This document shows, in pieces, positions 43,801 to 55,498 of a stretch of DNA of 64,000 bases (position 1 is its first letter; each line of letters starts with the position of its first letter). The stretch is from the NCBI GenBank assembly GCA_024449915.1, contig JAMZAV010000954.1:163340-227339 (forward strand), given 5' to 3'. This DNA comes from Sweltsa coloradensis. Lineage: Eukaryota > Arthropoda > Insecta > Plecoptera > Chloroperlidae. The translations under genes and the position numbers were made by a program. The notes under the pieces are model-generated. The model was not told the origin of the DNA. It did not search any database and saw only the letters and a program-made list of their open reading frames with translations.

Positions 43801-44165
43801 ATTTGGAAAACGCAAAGTCCCACCCGTTGAGGAATTTTTTAAAAGATTTTATTTTGGGGGGATTTTTTATTTTTTGCAAGTGCTTTTTTTGCTGCCTACG
43901 CTTTGTAGGTGATTGTTGTAAATTTTCTTTTGTTATTTGTCAATTTGTTTTTTTTTGGTAAAAACTATATTAAAGCTTTTTTTATATGGATTCTGGCTAA
44001 CTATTTCAATTTTTTCTTTCAAAGGTACATATCCCCATAACCTTAAGTCCAGTAAATATGAACGTTGTAGCCCCACCCGTTTTTGGTCATAATCGGCCCA
44101 CTGGCCGAAAATATCGCACTAAACCGTAATAACCCGTAAAAAACCGCTTTTTCCCTCTGCCCCAA
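43801..44165 (-). mobile_element. Family B fragment (3' part), noisy
   Basis: Begins ggaaaacgcaaagtcccacc and continues through B sequence to about aaatatcgcactaaaccg. It abuts the previous fragment head to tail. Confidence 0.55.
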
Positions 44166-45480
44166 AAAAAAAATTTTTATTATTAATTAAAATTATAATA
44201 TGTAAATTAATTTGCCAAAGAGTTTGTGTCATTTCAAAAATAGTTTTTTGTCAATATAATATTGTTTTTAAAAAAGGTAAAATAAACCCATGAGCTAGGA
44301 ATTGTGTCCTAAAAAAGGGGCAAAATCTTTCTGGGGGAAAATTACATACCCTTTGGGTGGTAAAGAGCTGGTTTGGGGGTGTTTAGGATGAAACTTTGGG
44401 GCCGCCCAGTTTTTCGAATCCAACATTTCGATTCGATTCCAAACGGGGGATTTGTTCACCAATGAGGTTTATTGTGCGAAGTAAATGTGAAAGCAAAGTT
44501 GCAAATGTTGCAACGCTGTGCACTTGTTCCTTTGAAATATCTTTTTACCCTGCGGGTGAAACTGGAAGGAAATGATGCTTCGGGGATTTGGGTTAGGGCG
44601 AGACCCCGAGCGCTGACCAAACAAGATGAGTATTGTCCAGCAGTGCGGCGCAACCTGTTTTTGCGATTCAAGGGAAGCGGTCGACCTCGAGAGCGAACGG
44701 GCTCGCTCATAGTGTTTGGTATCCGATTAGAACACAGGTGCTTTACCCAAATGCGCGTTTTCGACACAGTCCGATGATAAATTCGCGAATAACCAGGATG
44801 GCAGTGTTTGTTCGGGAGAGGAGGGACAGGGAACTGTAAATCGGATTTAGACATTTTTTTTAACAAATTTTCATCAAAAGCGGTCTTTGAGGGGGAAAGA
44901 GTTACACGCCATGGGTTGCCCCAAGCCCCAAAACTATTGACGACCAGCTATTCCTCTGAATCGTTGAAACCATCGGCCAACCCAAACCGTCCAAATATTC
45001 CTTTTGGAAACCAAGTTTGAAAACCCAAATAAAGCAATCCGAATTTTGATTGGTTTTCGAAATTCCTTTCAACCCACCACGTGGGGACACGAGGGGGTCC
45101 CCGGAACCCAGCAAACCCATATCTAGTAGGCCCACCCTCATACTGAGGGTTTTCCTACGTTGCTTTTCCTGCTTATCCTTCCGACGCCGACACGACGATC
45201 GTTTAGCAACGTTGGATCGCCCACGCGAGGCCAGTGCGTGAGGCAGAGGGAAGTGCCGGATAGATCGCTATCTGATGGAGCAGTTCGGAGAGTCCAGCCA
45301 CACATTGAGGTATCGGAACGCCGACGCGCACCGGTTCGCCCCCCAAAACCCAGGGGACGCCGACGCAGGTTTCCGCCTAAAGCCAACTTTTCCTTCCCCC
45401 CCCCAACGCTTCGTAATTCGTGTGCATCTACGCGTCATCCACGCCAACCATGTAGACCAGAACCCAGGTAGGAAACCCTC
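44166..45480. other. Unassigned region left of the large inverted repeat
   Basis: No domain recognised. 44460-44860 and 45140-45470 have balanced composition and several open frames on both strands, but none shows a recognisable motif and frames shift frequently. It could hold degraded coding sequence. Confidence 0.35.
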
Positions 45481-46980
45481 CCCCCCCCCCCTGCGGAGAA
45501 ATGGAGACCCATATATTATGTTTGGGGTGGTTATTTTGGAGTAGAAATCCACTTGTAAGCCGTTGGCCAGTGGTGGGTGCGGGGTACAGGGGTGCCCAAA
45601 GGGTCAATTGTGCTGTTTTTGAAAACTGTTTTTATTTTTTTAGGGCCAAACCTTTTGAACGAAATCTATTTTTGACTTTTGATTCGTGTAAAAAATTTAA
45701 AAAATAGAATTTTATACATATTTTATTTTTTGTATGTACCGGAAATAACAATTTTGAGTTTTCCAAAATCAAAGTCAAAATGGCCCCAAATTGCCCTTTT
45801 TGGTAGAAACTGATAAATTATGTTAGGGTGAACATTTGTTAGTAGAAATCCAATTGTTGGCCAGTTGGCCAGTGGTGGTGGGGCGTACAGGGCCGTCCAA
45901 AAAATAAATTTTGGGGATGATTTTCAACTGTTTTTATTTTTTTATGCCAAATCGTTGGACAAAATCATTTTAAGTTTTAGTTTCGTGTAAGAATTTGAAA
46001 ATACAATGATAAGCATATTTTTATTTTCTCGTATTTCCCGGAAATAACAATTTTGAGTTTTCCAAAATCAAAGTCAAAATGGCCCCAAATTTGGGACCGT
46101 TTTGGTTAAAACTGATAAATTAGTTTGGGGTGAATATTTTTTAGTAGAAATCCACTTGTTGGCCAGTTGGCCAGGGGTGGATGCGGCGTACAGGGGCGTC
46201 CAAAAAGTATATTGTGGGGAGGATTTTTATCTGTTTTTATTTTTCTAATGCCAAATGGGTTTTACAAAATCTTTTTGAGCTTCAGATTCGTGGAGGATTT
46301 GAAAATAGAATGTTAAGAAATTTTTTTTTTTTCTGTATGTCCCGGTTTATAAACAATTTTGAGTTTTCCAAAATCAAAGTCAAAATGGCCCCAAATTGAC
46401 CGTTTTGGTTTTTAAAACTGATAAATTATGTTTGGTTGGTTATTATTTAGTAAAAAAATTTACTTGTTGGCCAGTTGGCAGTGTGGATGGGGCCCGTTAC
46501 AGGGCGTCCAAAAAGTAAATTTAGGGGATGATTTTAAACTTTTTTTATTTTTTTTAATGCCAAAACGTTTTACGAAATCTTTTTTGAGCTTTAGATTCGT
46601 GTGAGGATTTGAAAATAGAATGTTAAAAAATATTTTCATTTTCTCGTATGCCCCGGGAAAAATAACAATTTTGAGTTTTCCCAAAATCAAAGTCAAAATG
46701 GCCCCAAATTGCCCGTTTTGGTAAAAAACTGATAAATTATTTTGGGTTTGGTTATTATTTAGTAGAAATTCACTTGTTGCCAAAATGGCCAGTGGTGGAT
46801 GCGGCGTACAGGGTCGTCCAAAAAGTGAATTTGGAGGATGATTTTTAAGTTTTTTTTTTATGCGGCCGAATCGTTGAGCGAAATCTATTTTTTAATTTTG
46901 ATTAGTGTTAAAGAATACTAAATACAATATTATCTACTTTTTTACTTTCTTACGTTTCCGGAAATGAAATGTTTGTCTTT
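45481..46980 (+). repeat. Left arm: ~304-bp tandem repeat, five units
   Basis: Units begin near gtagaaatccacttg at 45540, 45840, 46142, 46449 and 46759. Each contains ggccagtggtgg, gcgtacaggg, tttttatttttttaatgcc-like, and ttgagttttccaaaatcaaa. The outer edge is a C13-type run followed by ctgcggagaaatggagaccc. The right arm (48668-49835) is the reverse complement. Confidence 0.88.
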
Positions 46981-47995
46981 TTTCGAAAAAGAAGTCAAAA
47001 TGATAAGTTCCCCTATTTTAGACATAAAAATGTACATATCATGTAATATTGATGTAGTTATTATATTGAGTATAATGTGGATGTGTTTGATGATCATGTA
47101 ATCAGTAGTTAGTTCATCTTCGTCTTCATCTTCACTCTCATCAACGTCTCTGCCTTTTTCAATCTCGATGTCGTGGGGATCATTTTTTCCACATCGGATG
47201 CTTTGCCCTTGTGTTTCCAAAAATTAACTTACTCATTTGGGAGCACGTTGCCTTCGGTCCACGCGTAGAGAAGTCCATCCGGGGTTACCGACCAGCCATG
47301 ACTAAGGGGTCAGGTAGTCGGGCACTGCATCTGTTGTTTTACGCCATATCATTGCTTGATAATTTTCACGCAGGGTTTGCAACCGTAAAGATGATATGCA
47401 TGGTGGTAGTAAGCTGAGATCAGTGCCGCTGTAGTTGGGCAGTGGGTGAAACAGTGATTTGTTAAATCCTTGGCGAAAAAGATGTTAGCGAGGTTCATTT
47501 ACAATTACTGGTCTCCCCATACATAAGGCAAACAAATCTTTCAAATTTGGTCGCACGTAGTTTCTTCAACAGTAACGAGGTGCCAAGAGATAAGATAGTG
47601 TTCTCGAATTCGGGGTGTTTCTCTGATAGTTTTTTGAAAAAAATTCCTCTTCTAACAAAAGAACTTGTGGTGTCGCAACCAGTAACGCGTGAAATGGCGT
47701 AAGAACTTCACATAATTTTGCCCCTCTCTAAGAAATTTAAATTTTTTGATGTCAACAAGTCTTCCCCTTTTGTCTCCAAAGCCAGAATCTAAAAGTACTT
47801 GCTGGTTTACTTGCTGCGCGTATTTCAATAAGATGATGAAGACGTCAGTGTCAGGAGAACAAACAATGATGCTAAAAAATAGCGTCGTGTCGAGATGCTG
47901 CATGACAAAAAGTGGAGCATCATTCGACTATCGGCCTCCTCTTGTGTAGATTGCAGCTCTTCGATGGTCGATTTGGTCACGGTGTTTGTAAAATA
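46981..47995 (-). pseudogene. Fragment of an SPDTDV-motif (PIN-like nuclease fold) family gene
   Basis: Reading 47995 to about 47120 on the minus strand, frames interrupted by indels give STIEELQSTQEEADSRMMLH, then IIVCSPDTDVFIILLKYAQQ, then SRVTGCDTTSSFVRRGIFFK, then a C-terminal HGW...PDGLLYAWTEGNVLP segment and an acidic tail (ESEDEDEDEL). This order (QEEAD, SPDTDV, GCDTTS, HGW) is one I know from a widespread, multi-copy metazoan protein family of unknown function often found near transposons; the acidic clusters suit a PIN/FEN-like metal-dependent nuclease fold. That assignment is from memory of motifs. The N-terminus is lost at the insertion of a family B element at 47996. It is enclosed by the two inverted arrays. 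Confidence 0.55.
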
Positions 47996-48667
47996 CTAGG
48001 GAAAACGCTAAAATCCCGCCCCGTTGATGGAGGAGCTCTTTAAAGTTTAAGTTTGCTTCGGATATCTTTACTTTTGCAAGTGGGTTTGTTTTGCTGCCTA
48101 CGCATTGTAGGTGAATGTTGTCAACTTTTCTTTCAAAAGGTACTACATCACCATAACCTTAAGTCCATGTATAAATGAACGTTAAAGCCCCACCTGTTTG
48201 GTCAGAATTGGCCCAAATGGCACGAAAAATATCGTACAAAAAAACCAAAAATCTTATATTAAAAGCTTTATTTCTATAGATTTGGCTAACTTTTTCTACT
48301 TTTTCTTTCAAAAGTACAAATCACCATAACCTTAATGTCCATGTATAATATGACCGTTTTAAGCTTCACCCCTTTGGTCAGAATTGGCCCAAGGCACGAA
48401 AATATGCCCAAAAATCGAAAAAAAATCGTAAAAGTACGATATTCATGAGAAAATATTTTTTCGATTGTACCCAAAAACGTGGCAAGTCTAAGTTCAGAGA
48501 TTTCGAAGGTCCCCTCTAATTTTCATCCAGATCGCATATGCCGTTTTCCCGGTAGAGAGCGAACAGACAGAAAAACAAACAAACACAAAAAAAAACAAAA
48601 AAAAAACACCCGAGCTAAATTTTTTTTGGGGTTCGATGAAATTGAAGTCTTCGCTTCGCTCATCCAA
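47996..48667 (-). mobile_element. Family B Helitron-like element inside the foldback
   Basis: CTAG at 47996-47999; opposite end gcttcgctcatccaa at 48667. It separates the gene fragment from the right array and truncates the gene. Confidence 0.7.
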
Positions 48668-49835
48668 AAATATTGTAAATAAAAAATATGCATAACATTC
48701 TATTTTCAAATCATCACTACAAATTAAAGCCTAAAATAGATTTTGTTCAACGACTTGGCACTAGAAAAATTAAAAAAGGTTAAAAAATCACCTCCAAATT
48801 TTACTTTTTTGGGGCGCCCCTGTACGCCGCATACCACTGGCCAACAAGTGGATTTCTACTAAATAATAACCACGCTAACATAATTTATCAGTTTCAACCG
48901 AAACGGGCAATTTGGGGGCCCTTTTGACTTTGATTTTGGAAACTCAAAATTGTTATTTCCGGGGGCATACGATAAAATAAAAATATGCTTAACTTTTATT
49001 TTCAAATCCTCCTCCACGAATCGAAAGCCCAAAATAGATTTGTAAAACGATTGGCATTAAAAAAATAAAAAAACAGTTGAAAATCATCTTAAAAAAATTA
49101 CATTTTGGACGCCCTGACGCCGCATCCACCACTGGCCAACTGGCAAAAGGGGAATTTCTACTCAATAATAACAAACCCCAACATAATTTTTTCAGTTTCA
49201 AGCAAAACGGGAAATTTTGGGCCATTTTAACTTTGATTTTGGAAAACTCAAAAAAGTTTTATTTCCGGGACATACTAGGAAATAAAAATATGCTTAACAT
49301 TCTATTTTCAAATCCTTACACGAATTTTTAAAGCTTAAAATAGATTTTGTCCAACGATTTGGCATAAAAAAATAAAAACAGTTGAAAATCATCCCCAAAA
49401 TTGATTTTTTGGACGGCCCTGTACGCCGCATCCACCACTGGCCAACTGGCCAACAAGTGATTTCTACTAACAAATATTCACCCCAACATAATTTTTCAGT
49501 TTGAACCAAAACGGTCAATTTTGGGGGCCCTTTGACCTTTGATTTTTGGAAAAACTCAAAATTGTCATTTCCGGTATATACAAGAAAAAAAAATATGTAT
49601 AAAATTCTATTTTTAATTCTTTTAACGAATCAAAAGTCAAAAATAGATTTCGTTCAAAGGTTTTGGCCCTAAAAAAATAAAAACAGTTACAAAAAAACAG
49701 CACAATTTACCTTTGGGCACCCCTGTACCCCGCACCCACCACTGGCCAACTGGCCAACAAGTGGATTTCTACTCCAAAATAACCACCCAAACATAATATA
49801 TGGGTCTCAATTTCTCCGCGGGGGGGGGGGGGGGG
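48668..49835 (-). repeat. Right arm: ~304-bp tandem repeat, four units, inverted
   Basis: Reverse complement of the left array; units are marked by caagtggatttctac-like at 48845, 49149, 49453 and 49758. The outer end gggtctcaatttctccgcgg and a G15-type run mirrors the left edge exactly. Confidence 0.88.
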
Positions 49836-50548
49836 GAGGGTCTCACTAATGGTGGGTTCCGGTTTAATGAGGTCGACGGAAGGACATACAGTGTTGAGTA
49901 CCAAATGCATGTAATAGTTTTAAGACCATCTCAACTGTATTGCTGTTTTATTTTCATTTAAAGGGGGTATTTACCACAATGCATTGGATCCAATCTTAGA
50001 ATCACTTTTGCTAATCATGTTGTATAACCTGTTGTTGAAAATCAATTATATCACGGAATTCCAATCTTTAACAGTGTACGAGTGAATCACCCAGGATGTC
50101 CTTCATCGTACCACTTTTGACCTCCTTTATCTATCAGGCCATCAGCCAACCTGTAAGCTTAGAACATAGTAGATTTGATAACTAGGCTAAGCAGGTGTAC
50201 CAGCGATCCACCACGCACAGCAGCCGCAGCCAGCCGCACGCACCTCTCTGGGGGGCCCGGAGGTCCGGTGAGCCGAGTGTGTTCCGAATGGTAGGGGCAT
50301 ACCCTGCGGGACACACATGGTAATTGGTAACTTGTCATTGCATTGGCTATTTATCGTTATTTGTGTCAGGACACCCTCCCTTTCATTATCAATCTCTTTG
50401 CAGCTAATGAGCAGAGCAACACGTAATAATAATCAATTGTTAATACTGGCGCCCAATAACCGAGCAGAAAGTGACAGGTTTTTAGTAATAAAGGAGACAC
50501 GAGAGCATTTAGGTAGGTACTTTTGTCCCGAGTGCTTAGGGCTTGACT
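49836..50548. other. Unassigned sequence
   Basis: No recognised feature. One small motif of note: 50200-50270 has repeated cagccgcag/cagccgcacg. Confidence 0.4.
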
Positions 50549-50978
50549 GTTATAAAACTAATATTAAAAGCTTTATTTCTATGGATTCTGGCTAATATTT
50601 TGCTCTTTTTCTTTCAAAAGGTACTACATCACCATAACTTTAATGTCCATGTATAATATGAACGTTGTACCCCCACCCGTTTGGTCAGAATCGGCTCAAA
50701 TGGCACGAAAATATCGCACTAACAATCGAAAAAAATCGTAAAAGTACGATATTCATGAGAAATATTTCTTCGATTGTACCCAAAAACAATACACCTCTAA
50801 GTTCAGAGATTTCGAAGGTCCCCTCCAATTTTCATCAAAAACGGATATTCCGTTTGCCCAGTAGAGAGCGAACAAACAGACAAAAAAAAAAAAATCAAAC
50901 AAACAAACAAACAAAAAAACACCCGAGCTAAATTTTTTGGGGGTCAGTGAAATTGAAGTCTTCGCTTCGCTCATCCAA
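50549..50978 (-). mobile_element. Family B Helitron-like element, 5' part
   Basis: From about aactaatattaaaagcttta to cttcgcttcgctcatccaa (50978). The 3' terminus with hairpin and CTAG is missing. Confidence 0.65.
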
Positions 50979-51290
50979 GTTTTGTCCCACATTCAAGGAT
51001 TTGCACACGTACCTTAAATTTTCCATGTTATACAACTTTGCACCTCCTACGAACCTTCGTAGCCTAGAGTCCTATGACTGCGCCAGATGTTGTAGCTTGC
51101 ACATGCCACTTACAGGAATACAGTGACAAAGGTCGTAGAAAAACAAGTCGGCAGTTACACGTCCACACACTTGTGTATTTCAAGATATACTGAATGATTG
51201 GGCGGTCGACGTTTTACTCCAAACCTCGGATGTGACGTCAGGACTACAAAGTCCAAATCATACTAAGAAGGATCGTGGATTTTGGATAAA
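50979..51290. other. Unassigned spacer
   Basis: Unique sequence between two family B copies. No feature recognised. Confidence 0.4.
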
Positions 51291-51841
51291 GTAGGAAAAC
51301 GCTTTAGTCCCGTCGCGTTGATGGATGAGCTTTTTTTTAAGTTTTTGTATTAAGTGGAATCTAATCAAGTGCTTTTTGGACGCATTGTAGGTGATTGTTG
51401 TCAAGTTTCCATTGTTACTTGTTAATTGTTATTATATTCCTCAAAAAACTTATATTAAAACCTTTATTTCTATGTATTCTTGATAACTTTTTCAACTTTT
51501 TATTTCAAAAGGTACTACATCACCATAACCTTAATGTCCGTGTGAAATATGAACGTTGTAGCCCCACCTGTTTGGTCAGAATCGGCCCAAATGTCACGAA
51601 AATATCACACTAAAAATCGAAAAAAATCATAATAGTACGAAATTCATGAGAAATATTTCTTCGATTTTACCCAAAAACAATACAGCTCTAAGTTCAGAGA
51701 TTTCGAAGGTACCCTCTAATTTTTATCAAGATCGCACATGCCCTTTGCCCGGTAGAGCGCGAAAAAACAGACAAAAAAATACACCCGAGCTACATTTTTT
51801 GGGGGGTCAGTGAAATTGAAGTCTTCGCTTCGCTCATCCAA
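51291..51841 (-). mobile_element. Family B Helitron-like element
   Basis: Starts gtaggaaaacgctttagtcc (CTAG altered to GTAG) with the GTTGATGGATGAGC subterminal repeat; ends gcttcgctcatccaa. Short deletions in the first 150 bp relative to other copies. Confidence 0.7.
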
Positions 51842-52468
51842 TAAGTATTACACAGTTACATACTTCAAACTTCATAGTTTATCTTTGTAAATACATCACC
51901 TTTTTTTACAGTATATGTTAAAGTGGCATGTAACATAGTCAATATAAAATGGTAGGTCAACGTCGTACTGTATACCATGTTAAGTATAAAAATTCCACCA
52001 ATCAAAAACAAAACAAAAATCTAGATCTACTTTAAATTTAAAAATTTAAAAACCTTGCCAATCATGTAATATACATTCAGCTAACAATATGGATTTACCT
52101 TTACAACGGAATAGTGTGCCATCAAGTGTAGTATATATATTTTGAGGGAGATGATTGTTAAACTGTAATCCTAATAAATACATTTTTCAAAAAAACAGTT
52201 TCGTGCACAGGTAGGTGTAGTTTGTTATTATATCTTGTAAAACGTTAGTGCGTGTGGTTATCTAAATAAGTATTGTACATTTTTTTAGTGTGCATTTCAC
52301 ACTCTAAAATAAAAATGCTATGAATAGTTGTTAATCTATTGCTCTTTGAACAACTGACGGCAACTAGTCCTTGGGCAGACCCCCATCAAGTTTCTTAAGG
52401 CCTACTTATGTATTTTAATCACACACATCAGCGTCTCTCTAGAATTGTCCCACATCAAAATACCGTAA
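51842..52468. other. AT-rich spacer
   Basis: No gene or repeat was recognised. Confidence 0.4.
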
Positions 52469-53033
52469 CTAGGAAAACGCTAAAGTCCCGCCGCGTTGAT
52501 GGATGAGCTTTTTAAAGTTTTTAGTTTGCGTGGGATATCTTTACTTTTGCAAGTGCTTTGTTTTGCTGCTTACGCATTGTAGGTGATTGTTGTCAAGTTT
52601 CTATTGTTTCGTGTTAATTGGTATTATTTACCGTAAAAAACTTATATTGAAAGCTTTATTTCTATGAATTCTGGCGAGCTTTTTCAACTTTTTTTTTCAA
52701 AAGGTACTACATCACCATAACCTTAATGCCCATGTATAATATGAACGTTGTAGACCCACCCGTTTGGTCAGAATTGGCCCAAATGAAACGAAAATATCGC
52801 ACAAAAAATCGAAAAAAATCGTAAAAGTACGATATTCATGAGAAATTTCTTCGATTGTACCCAAAAACAATACAGCTCTAAGTTCAGAGATTTCGAAGGT
52901 CCCGTTATATTTTCACCAAGATCGGATATGCCGTTTGCCCGGTAGAGAGCGAACAAACAAACAGACAAAAAAAAACACCCGAGCTAAATTTTTGGGGGTC
53001 AGTGAAATTGAAGTCTTTGCTTCGCTCATCCAA
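52469..53033 (-). mobile_element. Family B Helitron-like element (complete, 565 bp)
   Basis: CTAG at 52469-52472, hairpin region, GTTGATGGATGAGC, interior, and the end ttcgctcatccaa at 53033. One of the best-preserved copies and a good family reference. Confidence 0.75.
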
Positions 53034-53289
53034 CAAGCAACAGGTTGAAGATATGCTAAGAAGAAAACTTTTAAATATTGTGGCTGACTAGGGGTTTCAT
53101 ACAGTAAATCGCGTAACACACATAGCACATTTTTTTGCTTCCTTGCAGTGAACTCTCCAATTAAGATTTTTATCAAACTATACCCCCCAAAAAATACTTG
53201 CATTCATCAACAGTTGCAAGTGTGCCATTTCATATCAAGATATCATATTTTATTTCTGGCTGTGTAGTGAATTATCTATTCTTTCCATT

Positions 53290-53590
53290 TTACTCCTCGT
53301 ATTGTCCAAGGAAGAGATTCACCAGTTTGTCTAGGGAGTCTGATGAAACATCGGTGACCAGCGCAGTAAAATCATCAGCGAATGAAAGAAGGTTTGTGTT
53401 AGTTACGTTGCAATATACATCGTTTACATAGACTAGGTAGAACAGAGGACCCAGGATACATCCTTGGGGCACGCCGTCACTAATCTCCATCCAATCAGAT
53501 TGACATTCCGATATTAATAACTTTTTACTCAGTTCTTTTATCAAGGTATGATGTCCAAAATTGTTGTGTTTAATGCATTGTTGTTGTAAT
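53290..53590 (-). pseudogene. LINE reverse transcriptase fragment
   Basis: Minus-strand frame with EISDGVPQGCILGPLFYLVY (RT block with the GVPQGSxLGPLLF pattern) followed about 20 residues later by LLSFADDFTAL, the FADD form of the catalytic YxDD box. Typical of CR1/Jockey-type LINEs. Only about 85 residues remain open; both ends are truncated. Confidence 0.8.
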
Positions 53591-53654
53591 GCTACTATTT
53601 CAAATATTTACGAAAATATAGTTTATTGTTGTTTCTGCATCTATGTAATTAGAT

Positions 53655-53745
53655 TTATTTAGTTATCCTCCTTTGTAAATCAGTTTTTATAACTGAATAG
53701 GATAGACGTTAAATAAATAATAAAATAAAATAAAATAAATTTCCA
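53655..53745 (+). repeat. Retroposon 3' tail
   Basis: aaatcagtttttataactgaa, then gacgttaaataaataataaa, shared with 10843-10905. It ends in a short AAAATA repeat, as LINE or SINE tails do. Confidence 0.5.
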
Positions 53746-53838
53746 ATTTATGGCCTAATTGCCTATACACCAATTGCTGTAAATTTGTTGATAAGTATTT
53801 AATGTTTTACACAATCGAAAACTTAGAACACGTTCTTG

Positions 53839-54004
53839 TTGAATAGAATAGAATAGAATAGAATAGAATAGAATTGAATAGAATAGAATAGAATAGAATA
53901 GAATAGAATAGAATAGAATAGAATAGAATAGAATAGAATAGAATAGAATAGAATAGAATAGAATAGAATAGAATAGAATAGAATAGAATAGAATAGAATA
54001 GAAT
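53839..54004. repeat. (GAATA)n pentanucleotide microsatellite
   Basis: About 33 units of tagaa/gaata with one variant (gaattg). Long open frames across it are artefacts. Confidence 0.97.
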
Positions 54005-54145
54005 GTTGCTTTATTTCCATTAAGTGTTGCATAAATAGTTTTATGTTTGCATAACACAGTTGATCCCCAAAGATTAAAAATTGAAATAAATTGAATCGTG
54101 AGAGTTGTTGTTGACTACGGTTAGGCGGACTGTCCCGCTCAGGAT

Positions 54146-55498
54146 CTAAGTAGTATCCACGTTGGTGGTTACGAAGATGTAGCTTGCGTCTGCATCGCTG
54201 ATCTTCATGTACTCGTGGACGTAGAAGCCGCGGTCCTTCATGTATGACGTCATCTGGCTCTTGGACTCGTCGTCGTTGTCAACGTGAACTGTCAACGTCT
54301 GGAAAAAAGGTGCAATCCATTTTCCTCTGCAGGTGTTTTTGTGAAGGGATGTCCGAGGGTTGGTTAAGAGGACTTAAACCCTGGCATTTCCATTAACGAC
54401 TAAAGAAAACTCTGAAAAAACTTTTGTCAGGATTGCCGATCTCGACGGGATTCGATCGGGGGAACACTGTCGGTGAAATATCAAAGAACCAATCAGAGCG
54501 AAAGTAGCGGCTGTGCAATTTCGGCACCAGGGCAAATGAGGCTATAATAATATTTGCAAAAAGAAAATGTCTGTAAGCACTGAATTGTGTTTTCATATTA
54601 AATTTAAATACCCAACCAATCTTTCGCAAAATTACTGCATAAATAGTGACATTAAAATGTGTTTTTTTCGGTATATCCGATATATTCTACGTGTCACATT
54701 TAACACTATAGCTTGTAGGCGAATGTCTACACTAAACCCTTTTGTCTGTGTCGGCCGTGCACATTTGTGTAGGTAGATACTACAGAAAATACAGAAATTT
54801 GTAAAAAAAAAAAAAAACGGCAGCCATGCTCTCCTTCAAAAGTCTTCGTCTGGGAATGTTGTGAGATATAGAATTTGAGCCAATATTTTCATTCTTCCTC
54901 CCTAGTTTCGCATTGAAAAGAAGTAAGATCATTTCGCCTGTTGACGAGCACCAAACCAACCATTTTCGTGATAAAAAAAAGTAAAAATTTTAAACTTAAA
55001 ATCATAAAAAAATCGCTTGGCCATTGAATTTGGTTCATTGTGAGAACTTTAAAAAGTCAATGGCCAAGTAATTTTTTTATGATTTTGAGTTTAAAATTTT
55101 TACTTCTTTTCCACGAAAATGGTTGGCTTGGCGCTCGTCAACAGGCGAAATGATCTTACTTCTTATCAATGCGAAACTAGGGAGGAAGAATGAAAAAATT
55201 GGCTCAAATTCTATGTCTCACAACATTCACAGCCAAAGACTTTTGAAGGAGAGCTTGGTGAGCTCACATACAAACTCACCCTGATGTTCACCTTGTCCCA
55301 CGCGATAGCCTTCAGTACTTCCAGTTCACCGCCTTCAATATCCAGACTGAAGTAATCGATTGGAGTTTGGCCTTGGTCCATGTACTCGAGAAGCGTGTGC
55401 AGGTCATAACACTTAACTTCGAATATGCTAACCATTCCGTATTTTTCACGCTGCTTGTCATCAGCTGTGGAACTATTAGCTTTATCCAAGTCCGGCTC
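54146..55498 (-). CDS. FkbM-family (Methyltransf_21) methyltransferase, last two exons
   Basis: Minus strand: exon 55498-55280 (219 bp) and terminal exon 54298-54146 (153 bp, stop TAG), both phase 0. Acceptors ttctcag|GAG and ttttttccag|ACG and donor ATCAGG|gtgagt are canonical. Exon 1 encodes EVKCYDLHTLLEYMDQGQTP, then IDYFSLDIEGGELEVLKAI, the hallmark DIEGxE segment of FkbM-like SAM-dependent methyltransferases; the last exon gives TLTVHVDNDDESKSQMTSYM, KDRGFYVHEYMKISDADASY and ends VTTNVDTT. 123 C-terminal residues are present; the N-terminal exons, with the SAM-binding region, are upstream (higher coordinates) and were not located. The family (Star-like proteins in many invertebrates) is often membrane-anchored; substrate unknown. 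Confidence 0.82.
54299..55279 (-). other. Intron of the FkbM-type gene (981 bp)
   Basis: GT-AG intron between the two exons. It contains foldback element E (54826-55255), whose edge lies about 25 bp from the splice donor, plus about 480 bp of unassigned sequence. Confidence 0.75.
54826..55255. mobile_element. Foldback element E, full copy (~430 bp)
   Basis: Two arms of about 200 bp, inverted: left ctctccttcaaaagtcttcg, gtttcgcattgaaaagaagt, cgcctgttgacgagc; the right arm is the complement, ending gacttttgaaggagagc. The centre is near gaatttggttcattgtgaga. No coding. A second copy is at 39325-39690. Confidence 0.8.

Larger units (their letters stand above)
45481..49835. mobile_element. Candidate foldback transposon with tandem-repeat arms and gene core
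   Basis: The two arrays face each other, share the same outermost sequence, and enclose one gene fragment. Drosophila Foldback and Galileo elements have long terminal inverted repeats composed of tandem units, so the architecture has precedent. No target duplication is visible because the outer borders are homopolymers; weak similarity continues for about 35 bp beyond them (gggtttcctacc versus gggtctcactaa). Confidence 0.5.

Noticed and set aside
53755..54057. 100-residue FYSIL-repeat open frame
   Set aside because: Pure translation of the (GAATA)n microsatellite.
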